Shown: positions 52,812 to 61,863 of the stretch, in pieces
Layout: every line of letters begins with the position of its first letter
Numbering within the stretch: the stretch's first letter is position 1
DNA from: SZUA-38 sp965212525
GTDB taxonomy: Bacteria > Pseudomonadota > Gammaproteobacteria > Xanthomonadales > SZUA-38
Assembly (NCBI GenBank): GCA_965212525.1
Contig: CBDBVC010000043.1
Coordinates: 62,001-126,000 of the forward strand
DNA: 64,000 nucleotides
Direction of reading: 5' to 3'
Made by a program: the position numbers and the translations under genes
Notes under the pieces: model-generated
Told to the model about the DNA's origin: nothing
Seen by the model: the letters and a program-made list of their open reading frames with translations, nothing else
Databases searched by the model: none

Positions 52812-54208
52812 GTGAGGTGATCATACAGAGCAGCTTTTACGCAGCCGTATTGCTGTTCATTCTAGGACTCAAGAAAATGAGCCACCCCACCACAGCGCGG
52901 GGCGGCATCGTCTGGGCCGGCATGGGCATGCTGATCGCCGTACTGGCGACATTCTTCCTGCCGGACATCGATCAGGACAAATACATACTGATCATCATTG
53001 CCGTGGTGGTGGGTTCATTGCTGGCCTGGATTTCCGGCAAGAAAGTGGCCATGACCGACATGCCACAGATGGTGGCGCTCTACAACGGCATGGGGGGTGG
53101 ATCGGCCGCCTGTATCGGCGCCATCGCACTGATTCAGGCATCTTCCGGTGACGGGCATCTGAGTGCCGCAGCGCTGGTCCTGGGTTTGCTGGGTTCGGTG
53201 ATCGGGGCAGTGTCATTCTCCGGCAGCCTGATAGCCTTTGCCAAGCTGCAGGGCTGGATGGACAAGCGCTACATGTTCCCTGGCCAGCATGTGTTCAACA
53301 TGCTGATGGCCGTGGCTATCGTGGTGCTGGGCGTGCTTATATTCAGGGGCCCTGAACTGCAGACTATTGGATTGCTGTTCGGCCTGGCACTGGTCCTTGG
53401 TATCTCCATGACCCTGCCAATCGGCGGTGCGGACATGCCGGTGGTCATTTCACTGTACAACGCCTTCACGGGACTTGCAGTGGCATTCGAGGGTTATCTG
53501 CTGATGAGCCAGGGTGGCGGTGCTGCCTCTGGTGGTATCGCACTGATCATTGCCGGGATGGTCGTCGGAGCGGCAGGGACACTGCTGACACAGCTGATGG
53601 CCAAGGCGATGAATCGAAGCCTGTTCAATGTCCTTTTCGGCTCCATGAGTGCAGGCAATGCAGCTGCCATCGAGGGCAGCATGAAGGAAGTCCAGGCCGA
53701 TGACGCAGCCGTCATGATGGCCTTTGCCGAGCGTGTCGTGATTGTCCCCGGGTACGGTCTGGCCGTTGCCCAGGCCCAGCACAAGATCTGGGAATTGTGT
53801 GAAAAACTGATCGATCGCGGTGTGAAAGTCAGGTTTGCCATACATCCGGTTGCCGGTCGCATGCCAGGGCACATGAATGTTCTGCTGGCCGAGGCGGGAG
53901 TCCCCTATGATCTGATCGAGGATATGGAAGACATCAATGCCGACTTCGACCAGACCGATGTCACACTGGTCATCGGTGCCAATGATGTGGTGAACCCGGT
54001 CGCACGAACCGATCAGGGCAGCCCAATCTACGGCATGCCGATTCTGGATGCTGACAAATCGAAAAACGTCATTGTCATCAAGCGTGGCAAGGGTACCGGT
54101 TTTGCCGGCATCGAGAACGCACTGTTTTTCGGTGACAATTGCCGCATGCTGTACGGTGATGGTCAGGACATGGCCAATGAATTGCTGCAGTCACTGAAAC
54201 AGTTGTAG
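52808..54208 (+). CDS. pntB: NAD(P) transhydrogenase subunit beta
   Basis: A 466-residue subunit. Eight to nine membrane helices cover residues 1-270. The NADP-binding domain follows (I-V-P-G-Y-G-L-A-V-A-Q-A-Q-H, A-I-H-P-V-A-G-R-M-P-G-H-M-N-V-L-L-A-E-A, V-I-G-A-N-D-V-V-N-P). The start overlaps the pntAB stop by four bases. The three genes form one operon. No terminator is visible before the response-regulator gene 72 bases on. Confidence 0.96.
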   Translation: MSEVIIQSSFYAAVLLFILGLKKMSHPTTARGGIVWAGMGMLIAVLATFFLPDIDQDKYILIIIAVVVGSLLAWISGKKVAMTDMPQMVALYNGMGGGSAACIGAIALIQASSGDGHLSAAALVLGLLGSVIGAVSFSGSLIAFAKLQGWMDKRYMFPGQHVFNMLMAVAIVVLGVLIFRGPELQTIGLLFGLALVLGISMTLPIGGADMPVVISLYNAFTGLAVAFEGYLLMSQGGGAASGGIALIIAGMVVGAAGTLLTQLMAKAMNRSLFNVLFGSMSAGNAAAIEGSMKEVQADDAAVMMAFAERVVIVPGYGLAVAQAQHKIWELCEKLIDRGVKVRFAIHPVAGRMPGHMNVLLAEAGVPYDLIEDMEDINADFDQTDVTLVIGANDVVNPVARTDQGSPIYGMPILDADKSKNVIVIKRGKGTGFAGIENALFFGDNCRMLYGDGQDMANELLQSLKQL

Positions 54209-54280
54209 CACACTTTTCTGACAAATCGTTCACGATCTGTCCGGTATAAACAGGGTGTTGCCGCAACACTGGGAGCGACC

Positions 54281-54994
54281 ATGAAAAGGCTTGATAATGA
54301 AAAGGGTCTGGTATTGCTGATTGAGGACAATCACGATATCGCCGAAATGATTGCCGAATACTTCGAGCGTCGCGGTTACAATTTCGACTTTTCGGCCGAT
54401 GGTGTGACCGGTCTGCATCTGGCGTTGAGCAACAGTTACGACTGCATTGTTCTCGACCTGATGTTACCGGGCATGGACGGGCTGGAACTGTGTCGCCGTC
54501 TGCGACGTGAAGCCAAGAAACAGACCCCCGTCCTGATGCTGACGGCACGCGATACCCTGGATGACAAGGTTGCCGGTCTTGAAGTCGGTGCCGATGACTA
54601 TCTGATCAAGCCGTTCGAGATGCGTGAGCTGGAAGCACGCATTCATGCCCTGATCCGGCGCAATCGTCGCCAGGTGTCGCATCAGGTCTACGAGATTGCA
54701 GATCTGAGTCTGGACACGGCAACCCACACGGTGATCCGTGACGGTGAGGAATTGACCGTCTCGCCGATTGGCCTGAAGCTGCTCACCATACTGATGCGCG
54801 AATCACCTCGCGTGGTGTCCCGTCGTGATATCGAACGTGAAGTCTGGGGTGATGTGCTGCCGGACAGCGATACACTCCGGTCGCATCTGTACAACCTGCG
54901 AAAGATCATCGACAAGCCCTATGACAACCAGTTGCTGCATACGATTCACAGCTCCGGCTACAAGATGGTCGACCTGTCAGAAAAAGCCAGTTGA
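54281..54994 (+). CDS. OmpR-family response regulator
   Basis: A 237-residue protein. The receiver domain is at 10-125 with the acidic pocket E-D-N-H, the phosphoacceptor Asp59 in V-L-D-L-M-L-P-G, T-A-R-D and the Lys in L-I-K-P-F. A winged-helix DNA-binding domain follows at about 145-230 (L-T-V-S-P-I-G-L-K-L-L, then V-V-S-R-R-D-I-E-R-E-V-W-G, L-R-S-H-L-Y-N-L-R-K). The sensor kinase gene begins 37 bases after its stop. The target genes are unknown; the neighbouring exported isoaspartyl peptidase is one candidate. Confidence 0.94.
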   Translation: MKRLDNEKGLVLLIEDNHDIAEMIAEYFERRGYNFDFSADGVTGLHLALSNSYDCIVLDLMLPGMDGLELCRRLRREAKKQTPVLMLTARDTLDDKVAGLEVGADDYLIKPFEMRELEARIHALIRRNRRQVSHQVYEIADLSLDTATHTVIRDGEELTVSPIGLKLLTILMRESPRVVSRRDIEREVWGDVLPDSDTLRSHLYNLRKIIDKPYDNQLLHTIHSSGYKMVDLSEKAS

Positions 54995-55031
54995 TATGGC
55001 ATTCAGAACATCGCTGATGCAGGGCTGACTG

Positions 55032-56354
55032 ATGGCGGCAAGAGATGACAGCAAACCCTGGTTCACCGGTATTGCATTGCAGCTAGGTGCGATCGTCTTG
55101 TGTGTCATTCTGACCGTTTTTGCTGCAAGCTGGATTGTCCAGAATGTCATGATCAGTCGTTCCCTCGAGCGCGAAGCCGCACATTTTCTTGATCGACGCA
55201 GCGACAACCCACAGGTCATGCCACCGGTGACTGAAAACCTGACGGGCTATTTCAAGCCGGTTGACCGCGACGTACCGGTTCCCGACTATCTGGCCAGGCT
55301 GCCTGATGGCTTTACCCTGCTGGATGAATATCAGGATGGTCTGGTGGGCTATGTCGAGACAGTCGAAGCGGGTACGCTCTACCTGGTCTACAACAAGAAC
55401 CCCCTGATGCAACAGGCCATCTGGTTCGGGCTGGTGCCCCTGTCGGTGGTCCTTGTGCTGGCTTACCTGATCAGCTGGATGTCGTTCAGGATGTCACACC
55501 GGGCCGTGTCACCCCTGATTCGTCTGGCCAGACGTCTGGAGAAGCTGGATCTGAACCGGCCTGACCAGGCCCTGTTCGATCTGACTGATCTGAAAAAGGC
55601 ATCGGACAAGGAAGTGGCCGTGCTGGCCAATTCGCTGGATCACCTGAATCAGCGACTCAACCGATTTGTCGAACGTGAGCGAAATTTTACCCGCGATGCC
55701 TCGCATGAATTGCGTAGTCCGGTCACCGTCATTCAGATGGCAACGGAGATGCTGCTTGATGAGGGCACACTGGGCGATTATGAACGTCGTACGGTAATGC
55801 GAATCAGTTCGGTGGCACGCGACATGCAGGCGCTCACGGAAGCCATGCTGGTACTGGCACGTGAAAGCGGTGAAGGTCTGGCCATCAAGGAAATCGACAT
55901 CAATGAAATCATCAACGATGAGATTCGCCGTTACAGTTACCTGGTGAAGAACAAGCAGGTCAACCTGAACGTGCATACCAATGGCAGGTTGCTGATCCAG
56001 GGTCCACCCAGCGTGGCCAGTGTCATGATCAGCAACCTGATACGCAATGCCTGTGCCTATACCGATGAGGGCGAGGTGAATATCTTTCTCGAAGAAGACT
56101 CAATCACGGTCGATGATACCGGGGTCGGCATGACTGACGCCGATGTCGAAAAGGCCTTCAAGCCGTATTTTCGTGGCAAGCGCACCGGCAAGGGCGGGCA
56201 TGGCGTTGGTCTGACCATCGTCAAGCGACTGTCCGATCGCTTCAACTGGCCGGTGGAAATCCGTTCCGAACTGGGTGTGGGCACACGTGCCACGATTCGT
56301 TTCCCATTCAGCCGTTTTGTTCCCTACAATGAGGTAAGCCATGAAACTCCATGA
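55032..56354 (+). CDS. Sensor histidine kinase
   Basis: A 440-residue protein. Two membrane helices near 15-37 and 135-157 enclose a periplasmic sensor of about 95 residues. A HAMP-like segment, the HisKA domain with His225 in R-D-A-S-H-E-L-R-S-P-V, and an ATPase domain follow (N-L-I-R-N-A-C-A-Y-T, D-D-T-G-V-G-M, G-K-G-G-H-G-V-G-L-T-I-V). The N, G1 and G2 boxes are all present, so it should be active. It partners the response regulator just upstream. Its last 14 bases overlap the start of the isoaspartyl peptidase gene. The sensed signal is unknown. Confidence 0.94.
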   Translation: MAARDDSKPWFTGIALQLGAIVLCVILTVFAASWIVQNVMISRSLEREAAHFLDRRSDNPQVMPPVTENLTGYFKPVDRDVPVPDYLARLPDGFTLLDEYQDGLVGYVETVEAGTLYLVYNKNPLMQQAIWFGLVPLSVVLVLAYLISWMSFRMSHRAVSPLIRLARRLEKLDLNRPDQALFDLTDLKKASDKEVAVLANSLDHLNQRLNRFVERERNFTRDASHELRSPVTVIQMATEMLLDEGTLGDYERRTVMRISSVARDMQALTEAMLVLARESGEGLAIKEIDINEIINDEIRRYSYLVKNKQVNLNVHTNGRLLIQGPPSVASVMISNLIRNACAYTDEGEVNIFLEEDSITVDDTGVGMTDADVEKAFKPYFRGKRTGKGGHGVGLTIVKRLSDRFNWPVEIRSELGVGTRATIRFPFSRFVPYNEVSHETP

Positions 56355-57361
56355 ATTTGTCCTGCTGGGGACCTTGCTGATCATGACCACCGTTCAAGCC
56401 GATTCACCCATTGTCATTGCCATTCACGGCGGTGCCGGCGTGATCAAGCCCGAGGATATGACACCCGAGCGTGAACTGGCCTATCGCCAGGCACTCACCG
56501 AGGCCGTCACAGCCGGACACAAGGTGCTGACCGAGGGTGGGCACAGCCTGGATGCTGTCACCGCTGCGGCGGTCATTCTGGAGGATTCGCCTCTGTTCAA
56601 TGCGGGCAAGGGTGCCGTGTTCAATCACGAAGGTGGCAATGAACTGGATGCCGCCATCATGAATGGCAGCGACCTGAACGCCGGTGCAGTAGCCGGAACC
56701 ACGACGATCAAAAATCCGATTCTGGCGGCCCGTGCCGTGATGGAACACTCACCGCATGTATTGCTGATCGGAGAGGGTGCAGAACAGTTTTCAGTTGAGC
56801 AGTCGATCGAACAGGTAGAGTCTGACTATTTTTTCACACAACGACGCTGGGATGCCCTGCAGAAGGCCAGGAAGCGGGAAGAGTTCAAACTGGGCAGTCA
56901 ATACGGCAAGTCAGTGGATGAGCTCTACAGCACCATCGGTGTGGTGGCCCTGGACAAGGCAGGCAACCTGGCCTCGGGGACATCAACTGGTGGCCTGACC
57001 AACAAGCGCTACGGGCGTGTCGGTGATGTGCCTGTGATCGGTGCCGGCACCTATGCCAATCCGGATTGTGCGGTCTCGGCCACAGGTCACGGCGAGTACT
57101 TCATCCGTCAGGTGGTGGCACACAGCATCTGCAGCCTGATGAGTCATGCGGGCAGTTCACTCAGTGATGCGTTCGCGTGAAGTGGTTCACAGGCGTCTGG
57201 TAGAGATGGGTGGGGACGGCGGTGTCATTGCCATCGATGCCAGCGGCAATCACAGTCTGGAGTTCAATACCAGCGGCATGTTCAGGGCCGTCATCGACAG
57301 GGATGGAAACCTCAGGGTGGGTATCTACGAGAACTGGATGGCACCCGGGGAGAAGGAATAG
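56341..57361 (+). CDS. Exported isoaspartyl peptidase/L-asparaginase, frameshifted at about 57172
   Basis: An N-terminal-nucleophile hydrolase of the IaaA type that cleaves itself into two chains. It has a signal peptide (residues 1-20, T-V-Q-A-D), then I-A-I-H-G-G-A-G-V-I, F-N-A-G-K-G-A-V-F and A-A-I-M-N-G. The catalytic Thr is in Y-S-T-I-G-V-V-A-L-D, and G-T-S-T-G-G follows. As written it stops at 57180, yet the conserved end (M-G-G-D-G-G-V-I-A-I-D ... F-N-T-S-G-M) continues in another frame from about 57174 to 57361. One extra base within GCGTTCGCGTG explains it. The E. coli enzyme is not exported in this way, so periplasmic use of peptide or asparagine is inferred. The gene overlaps the kinase stop by 14 bases. 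Confidence 0.82.
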
Positions 57362-57363
57362 GA

Positions 57364-58741
57364 TCAGGCCGATTCGGTTCTGAGACGTTTCAGGATTTCA
57401 TCGCGTGCATTGCTCAGGATCGAATCCCTGTCGAGTGAATTGACGATGGCCTTGACGGTTTTCTTGGGGGCCGTCTTCTCCCCAGGACTTTCCATTGATG
57501 AGATATTCTTCAGCTGATCTACCCACCAGGTAGGTGGCGTAATAGGCCAGTGCGCCCTGTGCCAGTCCAGTCACCGTGACGGACAGGCCTGCGGTCATTC
57601 CCTTGAGCACCGAGGAGGCCAGGTGCACTCCCCAGACAGCACCCATCAGTGCGATCATCTGGCCGGCGATGGTCAACAGCAGCTTTGATCCCTCGGACTT
57701 GCTCAATGACAGACCGTAGACTTCACTGAGGCGGATCACCAGTGCGACGTCCACGGTGGCGGCTGCCAGCAGGTCGGCGACGGGGACCGGATTGACAGCG
57801 ACGGCCAGGCCCTTGTAGAGGCTGTAGGAGCGGGTCACCCGTTCAGCAATTTCCCGTCGGGCCGCCACCATGCGCTCAGCCACCTGGTCACTCAGGCGAC
57901 CGGCAAAAATTGCCGCATTGAGGGCAGCGATGGTCCTTGCCCTCGGTCTTCCAGTATGAGCCATATGCGATCGATCAATGCATCGATATCGGCTTGTGGT
58001 TTGCGTGTGGACTCCATGTTGCCGGCCCTTGTCGTCGATGGTGACTACCGATACCGGGGCGGGGTCAGCGGCGACAGCAACGATGTTCTCCGCCGGAATC
58101 AGGGGTTCACACTGGGCCCTGATGGAACCAAGCAGACTGTCCAGCTCAGCTTCGGTGTATCGATCCTTCTTGTTCAGGGCAACCAGTACCGGGCGGTGTG
58201 CCTCCCTCACCTGGGTCAGGGCTTCCATTTCAGTACGGGTCAGATCCGAATCGGTGACGAACAGAAGCAGATCACAGCGACTGGCAACATCATAAGCCAG
58301 CTTTTCCCGCTCTTCGCCATTCATCTCGTTGATTCCCGGGGTGTCGATCAGATGGACGCCACCAATAACCGAATCCTGCCAGTGCTCGATTCTGGAGGTG
58401 CGGGTCTCACCATGCAGCGGACTGACCGAAAACTCGTGCTTGCCGAGCAGCGCATTCAGCAGGGATGATTTGCCCGCACTGACCTTGCCGAAGACGCAGA
58501 CATGCAGATCACCCTGTCGGATCTTTTGCTGCATGGCATTGAGATATTCGTAATCGGCGGATAACTCCACCCTCACCGATTCGGGTATTCTGGAGTCGGA
58601 CAGCATCGATTCGAGATTGTCAGCCACGGCATCGACGTGACTGTCATCGCTCTTATCTACGGCGTCGGATTCAGTTTCGTGATTTGAACTGTTCGATCGC
58701 CAGTTTTGCAAAATAGCCCGCACGCGATTGAATATGTTCAT
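57364..58741 (-). CDS. Dynamin/Era-like GTPase with DUF697-type membrane tail, frameshifted
   Basis: A GTPase of about 455 residues. G1 is G-K-V-S-A-G-K-S-S-L near 85, G3 is D-T-P-G-I, and G4 is N-K-K-D near 195. The C-terminal half has DUF697-like hydrophobic helices (A-V-N-P-V-P-V-A-D-L-L-A-A-A, then I-A-G-Q-M-I-A-L-M-G-A-V-W-G). In the written sequence the frame moves off at about 58017 and returns at about 57940; between them another frame reads I-D-A-L-I-D-R-I-W-L-I-L-E-D-R-G. It moves off again at the five Gs of 57466-57470. After repair the protein ends K-R-L-R-T-E-S-A at 57364; unrepaired it would stop at 57398. It overlaps the end of the sister GTPase gene by 70 bases. Confidence 0.8.
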
Positions 58742-60140
58742 TCAGCTGATCCTCAAGGTGTTCTGCTGCGGCATCTGCATCCAGTTCGTTCTTCTCTCTC
58801 ATGGTTGTTGCAGCTGCCTGTCCCAGCGCCTCGAAAATGATGCCGTAGGCGATGGCGTGGGTTATGCCGCCAGCGATGGTTCCGATTCCGGGAAACGCCT
58901 TCATCGCGTTACCTGCCAGTGCCAGAACGATTGCCGTATTGTTGCGTACCTTGTTACCTGCCAGGCGGATGAACTGCTTGATCTCGATGTCGCGCACAGC
59001 CACATCGTGAATATCGCCAAGCTCGGCCAGAAACCGCGTTGCCAGGGCCGTCTGAATGACAATGTCGGATCCGGGCGCCACTGTGGCCATTGCGGCTATC
59101 ATCGCACGTCTCGAGTAGGTGCGGACAGTGACATCAGTCGCGTTACGCTGATAGGTCCTTTCAGCATCGCGCAACTTGCCGGCGGCCATGATCAGGACAC
59201 TCTGTTCCTGACGAGCCACGAGTTCTGCCTGATCACCGGCCTCGCCGGTCATGGCCATGATCCGGGCGAGCAGGGCACTGATGTCCGGTTCCCGGTTTCT
59301 TGTCTTCTCCTGCTCATTGCCTTCACTGTCCACCTCGATATAGGTTTGTTCACCTCCGGAGCTGATGCAGACAATCTCGCAGGCCCTTCCGGACAGTTCA
59401 TCACACAGGTGCTGTCTGATTTTCTCCAGCGAAGCGGCATCGTACTGGTCGGCCTTGTTAATCGCCACGATCAATGGCTTGCGGTGTTCTGTCAGACCTT
59501 CCAGCTCTTTCACCTGGGTACGGTTGAGGTCACCATCACACAGGTACAGAACCAGATGGGAGCGAATCACCTCATCGCGTAGTGCTGCCTCCATCGATTC
59601 TGTTCGTGTACTGTCAAAGCCCGGCATGTCAACCAGTTCCACCGCCAGATCATCCGTGGCCTGCCAGCGGTGACGGCTGATGTCCTGTGTCGACCCGGCA
59701 ATGACATCGACGATGACATCGGCATCCGGTAACAGCGCCCTGATGAGCGAACTCTTGCCGCTGCTGGCCTGGCCATAGAGGTGTATCACCAGGTCACCAG
59801 TCGCCTGTGACTGTTTCAGGCTGTCCAGTTCACGATCGATCTCCTCGGTCGCAACACCCCGCTGACGCTGGCGATCGAGATTTTGCTCGAAACTCTCGAG
59901 GCTCTCGACGACAGGGGTATCCCCGCTGTGTCTGTTACCGGTCAGTAATCGCCAGGAAATATAAAGAATGAAGCCTGCAATGACAGCCAGAATACTGAAG
60001 AAAATGGTTTTCGCGACAGGCCCGCGTTCGGAAATTTTCTGGTAGACCTCAAGCCACTGATCGGTTACAAACAGCAATAGCGTCACGGCCAGTAATGCGC
60101 CGAAAAACACGAGCAGGGTTGCAATCAGGCGAATTGACAT
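58671..60140 (-). CDS. Dynamin/Era-like GTPase with N-terminal membrane helices
   Basis: A 489-residue protein with two helices near 5-27 and 42-64. G1 is G-Q-A-S-S-G-K-S-S-L near 120, G3 is D-M-P-G-F-D near 168, and G4 is N-K-A-D near 226. The C-terminal region has glycine-rich hydrophobic helices (A-T-V-A-P-G-S-D-I-V-I-Q-T-A-L-A, then F-P-G-I-G-T-I-A-G-G-I-T-H-A-I-A-Y-G) like the YcjF/DUF697 kind. It reads without breaks. The next gene on the same strand is a sister GTPase whose start lies inside its last 70 bases, so the two probably act as a pair on membranes. The role is unknown. Confidence 0.85.
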   Translation of the reverse strand: MSIRLIATLLVFFGALLAVTLLLFVTDQWLEVYQKISERGPVAKTIFFSILAVIAGFILYISWRLLTGNRHSGDTPVVESLESFEQNLDRQRQRGVATEEIDRELDSLKQSQATGDLVIHLYGQASSGKSSLIRALLPDADVIVDVIAGSTQDISRHRWQATDDLAVELVDMPGFDSTRTESMEAALRDEVIRSHLVLYLCDGDLNRTQVKELEGLTEHRKPLIVAINKADQYDAASLEKIRQHLCDELSGRACEIVCISSGGEQTYIEVDSEGNEQEKTRNREPDISALLARIMAMTGEAGDQAELVARQEQSVLIMAAGKLRDAERTYQRNATDVTVRTYSRRAMIAAMATVAPGSDIVIQTALATRFLAELGDIHDVAVRDIEIKQFIRLAGNKVRNNTAIVLALAGNAMKAFPGIGTIAGGITHAIAYGIIFEALGQAAATTMREKNELDADAAAEHLEDQLNEHIQSRAGYFAKLAIEQFKSRN

Positions 60141-60166
60141 CGGTCGTTGTCGCGCTGCGGCGAAAG

Positions 60167-61528
60167 TCAGCTATTGCCGGGCAACAGTTTACGCCAGTTG
60201 AATTTTTCCTTGCGGTGAGAATCCATCAGTGTACCGGCGTCCAGGTCCGAACTCGCCAGATGGCAGCGCCTTGACGATGCTGAATGGGCAGATCCTCGTG
60301 CTTGGCATTGTGATAGACGAAGGTTGAGGACATTCGGCTTGCTCATCGGTGATTTTTCACCATTGATGTACCACCAGGATTTCTGGGCTGAATGCGTTGC
60401 TTGACGTTTGGAGAAATGATCAGTCCCACCTCACCCGTGCAGAGTTCAACCAGTGTGCCCGTGGGGTAAATGCCAAAGGGCCCTGGATGAATTCCTCGAT
60501 CAACTGCCCGTGGAAACAGGATATCGCGCTGTGTGTAGAGAAAATCCGTGGCTTCCGAAGTGGTCATGACCACATCGGTATAGGGTTTGATGCTGGTCAT
60601 GGCATCGTAACAGTCTGGCCAGTCCGGCGATACTTGCATTGACCGGAATCTGGTCACCGGTGAGTCCGTCCGGGTAACCGGTGCCGTTGAAGCGTTCATG
60701 GTGTGACTGCACGATTTCGATGACCTCTGAACTGATGCCCGGGCACCGGTCGAGTATCTCCACGCCGATCTTGACGTGTTCACGCAGTTTGACTACTTCC
60801 TCTTCTGACAGCGGGTCTCGCTTTTCGAGCAGGGCACGTGGCAGTTTGGCCTTGCCGACTTCACTCAGCAATGACCCAAGCGCCACGGCATCGAGCCGGT
60901 GTTCGTTGAAACCCAGATGCCTGCCAAGAATACAGGCCAGGATTGACGAGCGGATGGAGTGTCCGTAGCTGTATTTGTGATGGTCGTGCAGTTTGGCCAT
61001 CCAGACGAAGGCATCCGGATGTCGTATCACGCTTTCCACCATGTGCTTGGTGGATTCGCGCACGGATTTCAGTTCCAGTCCCCTGCCGACCCGTATGTCA
61101 TCGAAAATCTGACTGACATCCCTGCTCAGGGCTTCGTGGTACTTTTCCGCAGCCTTCATCTCCTTGTTGAATTTTCTGGGCTCCGGATAGTAATCGGGAT
61201 CGACCTTGAGAATGGGGGCCTTGATGGTGGGCTTGACTGAGCGTTCGGCCTGGCCTGACTTGGCCGATGGCCCCTTGCGATTGTCAACTTCTTTCTGGAC
61301 CGGTTGCCAGGGTTTGTTGAGACCGGAATCCGCTTCAGGCGGTACGCCCCTGAGAATATCCACATAGACATAGGCGCAATACTTCTTGATCGCCTTGATG
61401 TCCTTTTCAGAGTTGATCACGAATCCCTGGAACGGGAACGGTGTTGACAGCCATGGCCTGTCCAGCTGACAGACATACATGCCCTTGATTAATTTGTCGA
61501 CGTCGACTTGTACTTGCTCTACTCGCAC
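60167..61528 (-). CDS. Degenerate HD-GYP protein with DUF3391, 3' half heavily frameshifted
   Basis: It starts at GTG 61528 with a DUF3391 domain (residues 1-60: I-K-G-M-Y-V-C-Q-L-D-R-P-W-L). An HD-GYP domain follows from about 170. His276-His277 and G-Y-P (284-286) are kept, but the usual His-Asp of L-L-H-D-I-G-K is Ser222-Glu223, so c-di-GMP hydrolysis is doubtful. The written frame breaks at 60616 (extra T) and again near 60512, 60475-60486 (two), 60384, 60368, 60320, 60279 and 60244. Removing these nine bases gives one frame that carries A-D-C-Y-D-A-M-T-S, G-Q-L-I-E-E-F-I-Q and G-I-Y-P-T-G-T-L-V-E-L and stops at 60167. Without repair the protein stops at 60500. Confidence 0.75.
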
Positions 61529-61863
61529 AACCAGCTCTTCAGATTATTGTTAACCCTTTACCCACCGTCGCTTCATTCCGAAATAATCCGAGGTTCCTGA
61601 TCGGATTATGTATTATTATTATGCCGTCTATTGTTACACAAATTTGCGATAAATAGCGAGAAAATCATTGTGTTACGAAAAACAGGTGTGTCGGCACATC
61701 ATCTCGCCCGAAATATGTGATAGAAGTCTCATTTTTTCATCCCGGCTTTTGTCCGGGCTAGCGGAGAATCGGGCCAACACGGCCTGTGGAGGCGAAACGA
61801 GGCCAGCTCGCGCATTCCGGTGGAGTATGCTAGTTTTCCGCTATGAGGGTGAGAAGAGTGAAC
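61529..61863. other. Intergenic region before the propeller sensor
   Basis: About 335 bp between two divergent genes. The left part is AT-rich and the right part GC-rich. I see a short CCCGG-N7-CCGGG hairpin near 61741-61757 and no coding frame. I looked for a c-di-GMP riboswitch consensus because of the neighbouring genes and did not find it. Promoters for both genes must lie here, but I cannot place them. Confidence 0.5.

Noticed and set aside
54218..54250. Promoter for the response regulator (CTGACA ... TATAAA)
   Set aside because: The spacing is 21 bases; the TATAAA may be real but no matching -35 box is visible.
61529..61863. Possible c-di-GMP riboswitch before the propeller sensor
   Set aside because: The expected GEMM core and tetraloop receptor are absent; only a five-base hairpin is seen.
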